Positions 1-13,000 of a stretch of DNA of 64,000 nt are shown in pieces. Positions within the stretch are counted from its first letter, which is position 1. Every line of letters starts with the position of its first letter. The DNA lies in the NCBI GenBank assembly GCA_039602395.1, contig JBCNJP010000006.1, forward strand, positions 67,708,509 through 67,772,508, written 5' to 3'. A program made the translations under genes and the position numbers. The notes under the pieces were generated by a model. The model saw only the letters and a program-made list of their open reading frames with translations, searched no databases and was not told the DNA's origin. The stretch comes from Deinandra increscens subsp. villosa. Its lineage: Eukaryota > Streptophyta > Magnoliopsida > Asterales > Asteraceae.

Positions 1-1301
1 TGAGGATCAACGTCGTCGTGCGGTTTCATGAAGTACTCGAGATCACTTTTCTTTTTTTCTTTTTTTTCACGTGCTAGTTTGGTCTCGATCACTTGACGTT
101 GAGCCGCCATTGTAGTTTTCACCTCATCGTACATTGCTTGCTTCTTTCTAAACGTTTCATCCCGAATCTTTGACTGCATCTCCCTTTCTTTCATCCAATT
201 GTTTTGAAAATCCGACATCATCTCCAACGCCCTTTCCGAAGCCGAACTCTTTGCGGTGGACGAAGAATCCCCCGACTTGTTTTTCCCTTTATGTTTTGGG
301 TATGTAGGGGTTGAGTTCTCATTTAAATCCGGCAATTGAGTCGACCCAACTTCATTTGAAGTTGTGTAGTGACCCGACTCGGACGTCTTGGTCCTTTTAG
401 CCGGTTCCGGTATTTGGGATGGTCTTTCACCTCGAGCCAACACGCCAAATGAGAAAACCCACTTTTCTCGTATATTTGTTTATACAAGTTTTGGGTTTTT
501 AACAAAATATCCACATCCGCACTCCCGCTTGCCCAAGTGTTACTCTATTACAAAAAACAATAAAAAAAATTTAATTAAGATATGTACATTTACAAAAATA
601 AAAAAAATAGTTGTTTTTTACCGTTTGGATGTAGAGAGCGTTGAAGTTCGACAACTTGGTGTTCAACTTCTTCCACTTTGAGGCTACTTGGTCCCTAGTT
701 CGCCCACTAGGTTCACCCATCAATCCGTCGAAGTGAGCAAGAACTTTACCCCAAAACGAATCACGACTTTGTTGATCCGCCTTTTTCCCATCTTCGGTCC
801 AATGGATGTAAGCTTTAGTCAAATTTAGCTCCTCATCCGACGTCCAATTTTTCCCTTTTGCTCGCGAGTGAAATTTACCTTTCTTAATCACATGGACGTC
901 CTCATCCATCACCTCAATCTCCTCTTCTTCAACCGCAACTTCATCACCTTCCTCCTCTTCAACTTCTTCTTCATTCTCTTCTTCGTCGGTTCGGACTCGA
1001 TTGCACGCCTTGGATCACGATATTGCGTGTTTCGATACATGGCGTTTGAAGTGGAGAATTGTTGCACTTGTGTTGAATGTGGGGGATATAACTCCCCTTG
1101 AACCCCGTAACGCCCAGATAGAAGATCAACTAACGATTGTTGAGAATGATGCGGTTGATTAGTGTAAAAGTTCGGTTGTGATTGTGGTGGAGGAGTTGAG
1201 TTGGAGGTTTGACCGGCATTTCGTACCTTTGGTTTAAATTTTTTAGGAGGAGCGGGTGACTTTTTGGTAAGAGCGGGTTTTTTCTTGGATGATTTATCCA
1301 T
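1..1301 (-). pseudogene. Myb/SANT-like Harbinger ORF1 protein, broken and incomplete
   Basis: Reading starts at 1301 with a basic, proline-rich N terminus (MDKSSKKKPALTKK), then a Q/S-rich linker, an acidic Glu tract near 920-990, and a trihelix/Myb-like domain containing KGKNWTSDEELNLTKAYIHW (about 780-860). A plausible intron runs from 621 (GT) to 545 (AG), after which WASGSADVDILLKTQNLYKQ continues, followed by a Lys/Glu-rich coiled-coil-like C terminus running off the window start. Two reading-frame breaks are visible: one near 1000 between the S/P-rich part and the acidic tract, one near 411-417 after KDHPK. Proteins of this type accompany PIF/Harbinger transposases and are thought to help bring them to DNA. 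The breaks make this copy non-functional unless they are base-calling errors. Confidence 0.75.
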
Positions 1302-1618
1302 GGTGAAGGGTTGAGAAAAATGAAAATATGAGAAAGATTGTAGAGAAGAAAGAAATGTTTGTGTGTTTAAAATAGGTGAAATATGGTGGTATTTATAAAT
1401 GTGTTAAAAAAGGTTAAAAAAAAAAAAAAACAAACTAGCCGTTGTAACGACTAGTCCAACGGTACATTCCACCGGGCTTAGGCTGGCTTCTCGAAACCGA
1501 TGGGAACCGCCGAGGATGGAGCCGGCCAGTGAACCGCGTGAGGTGGGGTGGTTAGCCGGGCAAGCCACCCGGCTCCCTTTGGAACCGGGTGCCGGCTTGT
1601 AAACGATACCGGGTCCCC
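1..1618 (-). mobile_element. PIF/Harbinger-like element, truncated by window start
   Basis: The segment holds a Myb/SANT-like ORF1 pseudogene read leftwards and, beyond its start codon, a GC-rich stretch (about 1440-1618) with many GCCGG/CCGGC-type subterminal repeats. It ends at GATACCGGGTCCCC followed by TAA at 1619-1621, which fits the 3-bp TTA/TAA target preference of PIF/Harbinger elements. The other terminus lies outside the window, so neither the TIR pair nor the target duplication can be verified. An alternative is a domesticated host gene of the same Myb-like family with repeat-rich upstream DNA. Confidence 0.55.
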
Positions 1619-1719
1619 TAATTTTATCTGAAAATGGACATAGCATTATGGAGAAAATGAGTTTCTAATAAATAATTAAAATATGATATAATATATAGTT
1701 GATATCAAGTGTTTATAGG

Positions 1720-2038
1720 TTCGGCTATTTAAACACATACCTTTAATATCTATACACACTTCATACGATCGTTTTGGGTAAAATCGTCGTATGAAGATGT
1801 CGTTTTAATCCAATTTTTTTATTTTATTATATAAATACCACGCCCCCTTGAAGTTTATGCGGTCATTGTCGATCCATGTTGGATTGTTTTACCCAAATTG
1901 ACCGTATTTGGGTTTTGCCCAAAATAACCGTATTTGGGTTTTGCCCAAAACAATCGTATTGGATCGTTTTGCACTGAACGATCGTATTGACTATTGAGTA
2001 TGCATATCAAATTTATGTGTTTAAATATAAAGAGCCGT
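1720..2038. mobile_element. Mutator-like MITE with 11-bp target duplication
   Basis: The ends are inverted: TTCGGCTATTTAAACACATA on the left and, read on the other strand, ACGGCTCTTTATATTTAAAC on the right. Both flanks carry the direct repeat GTGTTTATAGG (1709-1719 and 2039-2049). A 9-11 bp duplication is the Mutator-type length. No coding capacity is seen. The interior has a short direct repeat around CGTATTTGGGTTTTGCCCAAAA (1901-1958) and several CGATCGT palindromes. Confidence 0.75.
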
Positions 2039-2433
2039 GTGTTTATAGGCATCTGAAAGTAACTAGTGTTATACCCGTCCCAGTCCGGGTAGCGTATTTT
2101 AAATTCATGTGGTGTTATATAAAGTTGTCTTACAAAGTTGAGTTTTGGTTTGTGTAGTCATATTTGGCATGAATTTAAAATTATATTTGAAAGAACATGT
2201 GGTAAGGCATTATTAATAGCAGTCATCATTTGGCATAAATAACGTAATAATAGTTATGTGTTGTTGGGTGTAGTTTACATTTTGTGTGACTGTCATTATA
2301 TTTGGTGTGGCAGTGACATTTTTTCTCATTTACTCATACTTTGTGATATTTTATTTAATTTATCACCCGGCTTATTTCAAATATGTTTTTTGTCTTGAAA
2401 ATATGGTATTAATTTAGATACTAATAATCATAC

Positions 2434-2660
2434 TTAACTAAGTATCGGTGATTCCCTTTATTCAATTTTATTAGATGGTTTAACTAAGTATCGATAATTC
2501 CCTTTATTCAATTCTATTAGATGGTTCGATTAAAAACATAATAATTAACTAAGTTAGCTAGTATAAACTGGATGTCACCAGAACCTAAAATTAGATTTGC
2601 GCAAATTAGCTAATATAAACTGGATGTCACCAGGACCCAAAATTGGATTTGCGTCAATTT
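2434..2660. repeat. Two short tandem dimers near the Helitron 3' end
   Basis: A ~45-bp unit beginning TTAACTAAGTATC is repeated at 2434-2478 and 2479-2524. A ~53-bp unit containing AACTGGATGTCACCAG is repeated at 2555-2607 and 2608-2660. Both dimers recur in copy B (about 10566-10800), so they predate the duplication of the element. Confidence 0.8.
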
Positions 2661-2667
2661 ATATAGT

Positions 2668-2700
2668 AATTTGTACCGGTCCCAAACCGGGTAGTATATC
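2668..2700 (-). repeat. Second terminus-like hairpin inside the Helitron
   Basis: TACCGGTCCCAAACCGGGTA resembles the terminal hairpin at 2068-2092, about 610 bp further in. It recurs in copy B near 10806. No CTRR tetranucleotide follows at the right distance, so it looks like an old terminus left inside, or a bypassed terminator. Confidence 0.45.
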
Positions 2701-3529
2701 CTATTTATACAAAATAATATATGAATTGTATTTTTGGTCAACTACATTCATATTCTAATAAGTAGAATAAAAATGTGTGATTGAAATGTGTGATTGATTT
2801 ACTCAAAAGTGGAGTTTTTTTCTTTTTTCTGTTTACTTACGTATTGTAATATTATGAAATGAAAACGATATAGCTATGAAAAAACAAAACATAGCAGACA
2901 AACAAATATGTTAGTTTAAAAAAAATAAAAATAAAATAGAAAGAATTCAAATAAAATAGAAAGAATTACAATAAAATTATTCGACATATCTTAAATTCCT
3001 AAAAGATAAAAAAATAGCTTAAAGTGAAATTATTCAAATGAGTGTGTGTGTGATGATTATAATAACAAAAATGACATTTTTTAAATGCTAATTAACAACT
3101 TTGTTGGAAAAAACTATTATTTGATAAAACATAAAACTCTTTTTGTAAAGTTGATACATATATGAAAATATAAATTTAATAAAAAAAAGTAGAAGTATTT
3201 TCTAATGAACATAAGCTAGAATAGTAAAGCATATAGACATCTTTTAACACAACCATGTCATAAGAAGCTAAAAACGATTCTATTTTATTCTTTTCATACA
3301 TTAGACGTTATAAGTGTAAAAATCTACAATAAAAACATACCAAACTATTATTATAAATCTTTTACCAATAAAACACTTCTATGAAAAAAATACAAGTCAA
3401 TAACAATTAAGAACTAATTAATAAATTAGTTAAATGATTTATTTTGGCTGGTGGAATAAAACTTTGTTTGTTAACAAAAAAAGTTTATTTTAACCATACC
3501 CCAAACCTCACAACCACTTCATTTCCAGA

Positions 3530-3920
3530 TCCTTCTATCCTAGTCTTCTTTCTCTCTCGTTGTCGCCGGTTCTAGAGTTTGCTTGCTTAACCATGGTTGT
3601 AGACCGAACATGAGTTCCAATCTTCTTTTGAACATTTCGAAGACGACCCACACATGCCTGATTCACCCATTTGCTCACATTCTGTTTAGTCTTGCTGCAT
3701 TCAGGTATGACTGTATAAGATCTGGTTCAACAAATCCTCTCTTTCCATTCGACGATTACTCATCATCGACAAAGAATCGATTCTGGATTCCATTCAACGA
3801 ATATCTGAATCTTGATTTTACTCTTTCCATTCGACGATTCCAATTCAACGATTCTCTGAAATTAAAAAGGTATGTTTCTTCTTATGTTAGGGTTTCAGTT
3901 GGATTTGAGGAAATATGATG
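3530..3920 (+). other. Gene-like segment inside Helitron copy A (possible captured exon)
   Basis: A less AT-rich stretch holds an open frame (3583-3918, 111 codons) and splice-like sites (CATTCAG and AAAAAG before GTATG). The frame is also open in copy B (11559-12008), with similar predicted residues such as FPFDDYSSSTKNRF. I do not recognise the protein. The pyrimidine-rich start and TTAGGGTTTCAG sequence also fit a captured 5' UTR and first intron. Coding function is unproven. Confidence 0.3.
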
Positions 3921-3939
3921 TTTTGTTTGCAATTCATCC

Positions 3940-6900
3940 GAATGTGTTGGTGAAAGCCGTAGCGTTGATCGCTAATTGGTATGAAATAGCTTCGACTTGA
4001 GTTTTCCGTTTAAGTTATATGTCGAAGTTCTCCTTGAATCCTAACATACAAGCACACATATGTGGCTATAATGACATTTATTTTTGTGAAATATAAATGT
4101 CAAAGTGTTGCGGAACCCCCATACAAGTATCTTCCAGTTTTATTGTTTTTGAGATATGCAAATAAATATTTTTGATGTTGATGAAGCTATATCTAACTTT
4201 TAGTGCCACGGATTTGAGTTTTGAGTTCACTTATTGACTTCATATGGTGTTTTCTTTGGTAAGTACGTTTGGACGGCTGATTAGTTGTAGTAATGTTTGT
4301 GTACCAAAGGGGCATCCTTAAGTGGTTTAGAGTTTAAGTCTTATAGCGGATGAAGATATGCTGATTTTGAAGTAGGATTAGAGGCTACCTTGAGCTGTTA
4401 AAAAAAAAGATTATATTTTTTTAGCATTTGTGGTTTCCCCCAAAAATTAGCATTTGCTATTTCGCTTCTTCTTTTAGTCACTACTCACTACATTATTAAC
4501 CATGGTCAAAATTAAGTTAAGTTAAGCAACTTTTGCTTTAATCATTGTCTGTTGTCATTATAGTTGTGGTCTCCCTGATGAACTATATATAACCTGTAGG
4601 ATCAAAATTAAGGTAATTTTTTAAATCGACCCGCTCTGACCCACACCCATTCTGTCCCGCGACCCAACCCTACCCTACCGGCACATTTTGCCAGGTCAAT
4701 AAATCTCAATCTTACTATTTTGTTAGAAATAGCTTCTTAATAATGCCTATTGTTATAATAACTGAACAATGATACTTTATATGATGTTAGATCTTTCTTA
4801 TAATGAAAAATAAAATATTGAAAGTTACTATAAATATATTCAATATACTTGTAAAAACTGTAAGTTTGTAACACTACATCCTAAGCATCTTGTAAATGTT
4901 GTACATAACAGGTAACAGATAAAATGGTGGTATCTTAAGCAACTTTTGTAATCAGGTAAGATGCCGTGATCTAATTTTGTAGATGTGATTGCTCTTTTTG
5001 TTGTATTTAGTATTTCTTATTTACATTTCATGTTGAATGAAAGCATGGGGACATTTGGGCTTATGGCGATTGTTGTTGATGGACTCACATGACAAGACTT
5101 ATGGCTCACATTTTTGTTGAGCTGGGTAGCAAAAAAGGGGTAATTCTTGATTTGCTTCAAGCAATCAAGCTAACAATTAGGGAATTTGATGGTAGAACAT
5201 ATGTTATATCTCTAATTAGGTCAAATGGGTTCAAAGTTGCTCCAAATAACCGTATAATACATTACATAATAATTTGCAATCTTTAATCTTTGTTTAATTT
5301 GATTATCTATAAAATTATCTTCTAACTTACCTAAATAACCGTATAATAATTAGGAGGCCACCTTATTGGTCAAGGTTTAAGTGTATGTTTGCAGAGTCAT
5401 CCAGAATGTGATTACTTTTTCATACTTAAAATAAGATTGTGTCTTGATAACATTTGTAGGTATTTAGTCATTCACCCAACCCCCACTCCATCCACTTTGT
5501 ATGATTAATGGTTTATACCACAGAGCTAGGAGCATGGATTTTGGTTACAAGAACTTGTAGCTTCCTTCACTTTATAGATGGAACTGAAATTCAAATAAAA
5601 GAATTAGCGGGTCAACTAATTGGTCATGGTTTGCCCCTTACTCTTTAAATGTATGCTTGCACAATCATTTTTTGCTCTTTAATAAAGAGTGTGTCTTTAC
5701 AAAGCTGGACGGTAGTAATAATATCAACGCTTTAGGATCGTGGTTATATACTTTACATGCTAATAGCACAAGTAATAGAATTAGAATGGATGCGAAGACA
5801 TAAGAACTAAACAACAGATTGGACTAGGTTAGAAAAGCCTACTTTAGGTATTTAACAAACTAACCGGGCAGTGGCGTATATTATACATCTTCTATAATTT
5901 AGAGGTTTGTGTGGGACTGTTTATTAGAGACTATGGTATGGATTGGTATGCTTTTCATCTCCTGCTGGGTTCATTAATATTTGTTGTCTAGTCTATGGTC
6001 TACATTAATTTGTTTTTCTTTTTGTTCCTAAATATATAGTTAAAGAGATGAATAGATGTTGCACTAAAGGTATTTGCATATCAAGAGTTTTTAGATCAAA
6101 CTGATCTGATAGTTTCATTTAGACATGGTGTTGAAAATTTTATTTTCTGCTTAGAATTTTAGAGTTGGTGTAAAGTGACATGTAATTGTTTTTGTTACTT
6201 TAATTTTTTATTAAGGTGTCTCTAATGAGAAGGCTTAGACACCCAAATATTTTGCTCTTCATGGGGGCTGTTACTTCTTCACCTCAACATGTATGGATTG
6301 ACACCAAGTTCCTTCCCCGGCTAGTTTTTAAGTTTTCTTTTGTAGTGGAAGTTTAGACACCTAAATATTTTGCTCAATTGAGACTGCATGCATGCACATG
6401 TAGTATCAATTGAATAACACATGTAAATATCAAATATTTACATTTGTCCACCATGTTATATCTTATATCTACATTTATACACACATTGTTTTTCGTATTT
6501 AACTAAGAAACAAAGTACAAACCTGTTTTAATCATCATATCATTTTAATCTAATTTGATTATCAGTTTAATATAATTTGATTTACACATGGAAACGATCA
6601 AATATCTCATCCTAGTTTATATTCATATTTTACCTTATAGTTGAACATTTTTGGAATTTTTGGAGTTACTTGTTTTGTATGTTTGTTGAGACTTGATTAG
6701 AAAACTTGATGGAGACCATCTTGTACCTTATTATGCTGATATATTGGGAACTGTTTTACCCAGGATTGACAACAAAGAAGACAAACACCACTTTTAAAAG
6801 ATTTTGTGCTAAGACCTAACATTTTACTCATTTCCATGTATTTGGTATACATGGTATTATGTATATGTGCTTATTATACTGATGTTGGAGTAATTCTTTA

Positions 6901-9045
6901 ATTCTTTTTATTGCAAGGAGGTTGGGTTTAGCAATTCTCCTAATGCTATTCAACCAGAATCACTGAATCAGACCTGCTAAAGGTACATACTCTCACTCTC
7001 CATCACCATATATATTTTTTTGGAATATAAGGAAACTAAATTGTTCGGAAGGATAAAATGAAAAAGACTCGTAATCTTTGAGTTTTATTAAATTCTATTA
7101 TTTTTCTTGAGTTTAAATAATTGTGAATATATATTTAATACTTAAATATCTTGAACAAAAAATAAAGTATTATAATTAAGTTTTCTATATATAGTGAGTC
7201 ATCTATTCTAATTTAAAAAATATATATATAATGTGAGTTATCTTAAATAATTTTGAAATTGATAAATTAGAACAAAATAAATAAATCAAATTATGAGATT
7301 TGTAAATAGCTAAAAATATAGTAATTACAACTTTAAAAATCTGATATTCACTATCTTCATCTTGAAAAATGAAAAACATTTAAAGCGAAAAGATATAAGA
7401 TATTAAAAAGATATTGAAAAGTTCTAGGAGAAGGACCTAAACTCTTAAGAGAATTGTAATAAAATGAAAGTGACAAGTTAGATTTAAATAATTTATGATT
7501 TTCCATAGATTAAAACAATTAGATTTAAAGGGTGTTCGTCGAAATTAAGATTTAAAAAGTGACGAATGAAAATCATTTAAAAAAAATAAAATACGATTTT
7601 TATCATATAAAACAAATAAAATAAGATTTTTAGATTGGTTTTTTTAATTTTTTTTTAATTTTTTTTTGAACGGCACATTTGTTTTAGATTGGTTAAAACG
7701 TTTATATAATGCCAATTTTATAGACAGAAAAAACTAAACACACAACTATAAAAATAAAATACTTATTAAAAGTAACATCACAAAAACAGCTTTAAGTTAT
7801 TTACATAAATCAAACTACTAATAAATGATTATATCCAATAATCAAACTACTAATAAATGATTATATCCAAATTAAAAATGTATTAGTATAATTAAGAGTT
7901 ATCTATTTCTAAGGCCTTTCTTGAAAATAGTCGTGCAAATCACTTTTTCATTATTTACAGAAAACCAAAATAAAAAAAAATCTAGGAAAAGGATGTCATT
8001 TAAAACATATAAAATAAGAGTCTTAGATTTGTTAAAATGTTTATAAAATGCCAATTTAATAAAACAAAAACTTATTAGTCTTAGCTATAAATCAATGATT
8101 AAAAAGGTAAAAATATACTACCTAAAAGAGATAATAATTATAAACAATTTAACAAATAATTATTGTATATATACTTGAAACTTTAACTTGAACATTGAAA
8201 AAATGAATGAGAATCACAATAAAAAAAAATAACTGTCATCCAATAGTGTGTATACCTCAGATTGTGTCTTGAGACAGAGAAATGATGATAAGTCAGATAA
8301 CGTGTCTAAAGAAAAGATTTGTTAAGTATGGGAAAAATAAATGAGTGCAAGCGTCAAGAAATATTACAAGTCTCGAGGAAAGGAGACATTTTTTTAAATT
8401 AAAATGCTATAAAAAAAACATAATAAAAAAATTATTTTATGCCACTTAGGTCCCTAACCTAGTAGTTAGTGACAAAACCCATTTGAAAAGAGACCAAATT
8501 CAAAACTTGTCATTGAAATTTGATCTAAAAATAAAAGTTACCGTTCAATTTTTTTTATTTTATACATTGAACTTTTTTTATTAAATAGCCATTATTTAGT
8601 TGTCAAATAAATAGAACAGTTATTTTTATTATATAGTTATCATTTAGTTGTCAAATAAATATTATAGGTTTTGAAGAAGTGCTTTAAAATAACTAATTCT
8701 GAAACATAATAAGTTTTTATATATAAAATCATTCATTTTATAAGTAGCATAATATTAGATTAAGTTAAATTAAATTAAATTGTTGTCACTTCAAAAGAGA
8801 TGTGTGTCAGAATTTTCCCTCAAAAAAGAAAATTAACTTAAGATGACTTTTCACAGTTTTAAAGTTAGAGAATGTAAATTTTCTGTATCGAGGAGAAATA
8901 AAAATTGTCTATAGAAAGTTTAAATCTCTCCCCTAAATTTGACAGCTGTGTTTTGTATGTCAGAATTTTGTGTCTCGAGAAAGAATACTAATTTAAATTG
9001 ACTTTTCAGAATCTCCAGAAAGTAAATTATTGTCTCGAGGAAAAA
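3940..9045. other. AT-rich Helitron interior
   Basis: Mostly AT-rich, with no credible gene. A short open frame at 5089-5286 (starting MTRLMAHIFVELGSKKG) is not recognised; in copy B the same place carries an extra T that shifts the frame. Two diverged pieces containing ATTGGTCA (about 5365 and 5620) may be an old internal duplication. Confidence 0.5.
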
Positions 9046-9545
9046 NNNNNNNNNNNNNNNNNNNNNNNNNNNNNNNNNNNNNNNNNNNNNNNNNNNNNNN
9101 NNNNNNNNNNNNNNNNNNNNNNNNNNNNNNNNNNNNNNNNNNNNNNNNNNNNNNNNNNNNNNNNNNNNNNNNNNNNNNNNNNNNNNNNNNNNNNNNNNNN
9201 NNNNNNNNNNNNNNNNNNNNNNNNNNNNNNNNNNNNNNNNNNNNNNNNNNNNNNNNNNNNNNNNNNNNNNNNNNNNNNNNNNNNNNNNNNNNNNNNNNNN
9301 NNNNNNNNNNNNNNNNNNNNNNNNNNNNNNNNNNNNNNNNNNNNNNNNNNNNNNNNNNNNNNNNNNNNNNNNNNNNNNNNNNNNNNNNNNNNNNNNNNNN
9401 NNNNNNNNNNNNNNNNNNNNNNNNNNNNNNNNNNNNNNNNNNNNNNNNNNNNNNNNNNNNNNNNNNNNNNNNNNNNNNNNNNNNNNNNNNNNNNNNNNNN
9501 NNNNNNNNNNNNNNNNNNNNNNNNNNNNNNNNNNNNNNNNNNNNN
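9046..9545. other. Assembly gap, 500 N
   Basis: Exactly 500 N, the conventional size for a gap of unknown length. It hides the junction where copy A of the Helitron loses similarity to copy B. Open frames reported through it are meaningless. Confidence 1.
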
Positions 9546-9630
9546 CAACGGTGTTTTCTTTTACAAAAACTCGATGCATTAAAACATATGTTGAGTGTCA
9601 ATTTCAAATTCAAAATTGAATATGATGTAA

Positions 9631-10097
9631 GGTCATTCCCAATGGGTACACCGAAGTCTCGGTGGTGCCATGTTGTCACCGCGGTGGCTACGGTGCCACC
9701 ATTGGTGGGCCGCAGTGCACCCATCTCGGTGTTCCTCTCGGTCCCCGTCCACCGAACAGCCTCTCTCCTCCACCGAGCAGCCCCTCTCCTCCTTTCGACT
9801 GAACAAGCCCTCTCCTCCTACCGGCGACTCTTGTTCTTCTCCGGCCAGCGAACCTGGCAACCATGCCCTCTCCAGCGACGACGGATCTATCAAAACAAGT
9901 GGTGACGGCGGTTGAATATTTTTAGGGTTCTTTGAAGCGACTGTGGACTTTAATTACTTTTTTATTATTAATTGATCTTTATGTGAAATTTAATTAATTT
10001 TAGTTATTTTTTTTATTAATTGAATAAAATAAAAATAAATAAAGTGAGGGGACTGAAAGATGTATATTGGGAGTGAAAGTGAGGGGTGGGATTAACC
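9631..10097. mobile_element. Tourist-like (PIF/Harbinger) MITE
   Basis: The element starts GGTCATTCCCA and ends TGGGATTAACC, inverted repeats matching at 9 of 11 positions, flanked by TAA at 9628-9630 and 10098-10100. The 3-bp TAA duplication and TIR type fit Tourist/Harbinger MITEs. The left part is GC-rich with repeated CCTCTCCTCC tracts and the right part AT-rich. No coding is supported. Confidence 0.65.
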
Positions 10098-13000
10098 TAA
10101 ATACATGTAAGATGAATCAGAAATCAATCAGCAACAAAAGCTTGCATGTCACAAATCCCTAAGATATTGAGTGATTAACTATAACATGAACATGTAAAAC
10201 TAGTGTTATACCCGTCCCAGTCCGGGTAGCGTATTTTAAATTCATGTGGTGTGATATAAAGTTGTCTTACAAAGTTGAGTCTTGGTTTGTGTAGTCATAT
10301 TTGGCATGAATTTAAAATGATATCTAAAAGAACATGTGGTAAGACATTATTAATGCAGTCATCATTTGTAAGATAACGTAATAATAGTTATGTGTTGTTG
10401 GGTGTAGTTTGTATTTTGTCTGACTGTCATTATATTTGGTGTGGCAGTGACATTTTTTCTCATGTACTCATACTTTGTGATATGTTATTTAACTTATCAC
10501 CGACTTATTTCAAATATGTTTTTGTCTTGAAAACATGATATTAATTTAGATACTAATAATCATACTTAACTAAGTATCAGTGATTCCCTTTATTCAATTT
10601 TATTATATGGTTTAACTAAGTATCAATGATTCCCTTTATTCAATTCTATTAGATGGTTTGATTAAAAATATAAATAATTAACTAAGTTAGCTAATATAAA
10701 CTGGATGTCACCACAACCTAAAATTAGATTTGCCCAAATTCGCTAATATAAACTGGATGTCACCAGGACCCAAAATTGTATTTGCGTCAATTTATATAGA
10801 AATTTGTACCGGTCCCAGACTGGGTAGTGTATCCTATTTATACAAAATAATATAGGAATTGTATTTTTGGTCAACTACATTCATATTCTAATAAGTAGAA
10901 TAAAAATTGTGATTGATTTACTCAAAAGTGGAGTTTTTTTCTTTTTTCTGTTTACTTACGTATTGTAATGTTATGAAATGAAAACGATATAGCTATGAAA
11001 AAACGAAACATAGCAGACAAACAGATATGTTAATTTGAAAAAAGTAAAAATAAAATAGAAAGAATTCTAATAAAATTATACGACATATCTTAAACTCCTA
11101 AAAGATAAAATAAAAAATAGCTTAAAGTGAAATTATTCAAATGAGTGTGTGTGATGATTACAATGCAGTGTATTACCGTGTCTTCTAAACAAAAACAACA
11201 TTTTTTAAATGCTAATTAACAACTTTGTTAGAAAAAACTATTATTTGATAAAACATAAAACTCTTTTTGTAAAGTTGATACATATATGAAAATATAAATT
11301 TTATAAAAAAAAAGTAGAAGTATTTTCTAATGAACATAAGCTAGAATAGTAAAGTATATAGACATCTTTTAACACAACCATGCCATAAGAAGCTAAGAAC
11401 GGTTCTATTTTGTTCTTTTCATACATTAGATGTTATAAGTGTAACAAACTACAATTAAAACATACCAAACTATTATTATAAATCTTTTACCAATAAAACA
11501 CTTCTATAAAAAAAATACAAGTCAATAAAAATTAAGAACTAATTAATAAATTAGTTAAATGATTTATATTGGCTGGTGGAATAAAACTTATTTTGGCCAT
11601 ACCCCAAACCTCACAACCACTTCATTTCCAGATCCTTCTTCTCTCTCATCGTCGCCGGTTCTAGAGTTTGCTTGTTTAACCATTCGTTGCAGACCGAACA
11701 CGAGTTCCAATCATCTTTTGAAGATTTCGAAGACGATCCACACATGCCTGATTCACCCATTCGCTCACATTCTGTTTAATCTTGCTGCATTCAGGTATGG
11801 CTGTATAAGATCTGGTTCAACAAATTCTCTCTTTCCATTCGACGATTACTCATCATCGACAAAGAATCGTTTCTCGATTCCATTCAACGAATATCTGAAT
11901 CTTGATTTTACTCTTTGCATTCGACGATTCCAATTAAACGATTCTCTGAAATTAAAAAGGTATGTTTCTTCTTATGTTAGGGTTTCAGTTGGATTTCAGG
12001 AAATATGATATTTTGTTTGCAATTCATCCGAATGTGTTGGTGAAAGCCGTAGTGTTGATCGCTAATTGGTATGAAATAGCTTCGACTTGAGTTTTCCGTT
12101 TAATTTATATGTCGAAGTTGTCCTTGAATCCAAACATACAAGCACAAATATGTGGCTATAATGACATTTATTTTTGTGAAATATAAATGTCAAAGTGTTG
12201 CGGAACCCCCATACAACTATCTCCCTGTTTTATTGTTTTTGAGATATGCAAATAAATATTTTTGATGTGTATGGAGCTATATCTAACTTTTAGTGCCATG
12301 GATTTGAGTTTTGAGTTCACTTATTGACTTCATATGGTGTTTTCTTTGGTAAGTACGTTTGGATGGCTGATTAGTTGTAGTAATGTTTGTGTACCAAAGG
12401 GGCTGTGTTTGAAATTTGCCCATCCTTAAGTGGTTTAGAGTTTAAGTCTTATAGCGGATGAAGATATGTTGATTTTGAAGTAGGATTAGAGGCTACCTTG
12501 AGCTGTTAAAAAAAAGATTAGATTTTTTAGCATTTGTGGCTTCCCCAAAAAATTAGCATTTGCTATTTCGCTTCTTCTTTTAGTCACTACTCACTACATT
12601 ATTAACCATGGTCAAAATTAAGTTAAGCAACTTTTGCTTTAATCATTGTCTGTTGTCATTATAGTTGTGGTCTCCCTGATGAACTATAACCTGTATGTTC
12701 AAAATTAAGGTAATTTTTTAAATAGACCCGCTCTGACCCACACTTATTCTGTCCCGCGACCCAACCCTACCTTACCCGCACATTTTGCCAGGTCAAAATA
12801 AATCTCAATCTTATTATTTTGTTCGAAATAACTTCATAATAATGTCTATTGTTATAATAACTAAACAATGATACTTAATATGATGTTAGATCTTTCTTAT
12901 AATGAAAAATAAAATATTGAAAGTTACTATAAATATATTCAATATACTTGTAAAAATTGTAAGTTTGTAACACTACATCCTAAGCATCTTGTAAATGTTG

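Larger units (their letters stand above)
2063..9045 (-). mobile_element. Helitron-like element, copy A (5' end lost in gap)
   Basis: The left boundary read on the minus strand is a Helitron 3' terminus: stem ACCCG, an 8-nt loop, CGGGT, then ATAACACTAG, next to host T, as expected for insertion between A and T. The body is nearly collinear with 10200 to about 23325 once the copia insertion there is removed (about 6.98 versus 6.88 kb), differing by scattered substitutions and small indels. No Rep/helicase coding is visible, so it is non-autonomous. The 5' (TC) end must lie in or near the N gap, since the similarity stops there. It carries gene-like stretches (3530-3920, 5040-5290) that may be captured sequence. 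Confidence 0.7.

Noticed and set aside
8920..9905. Long open frames crossing 9046-9545 on both strands
   Set aside because: They consist mostly of N translated as X; the real flanks are too short and unlike any protein.
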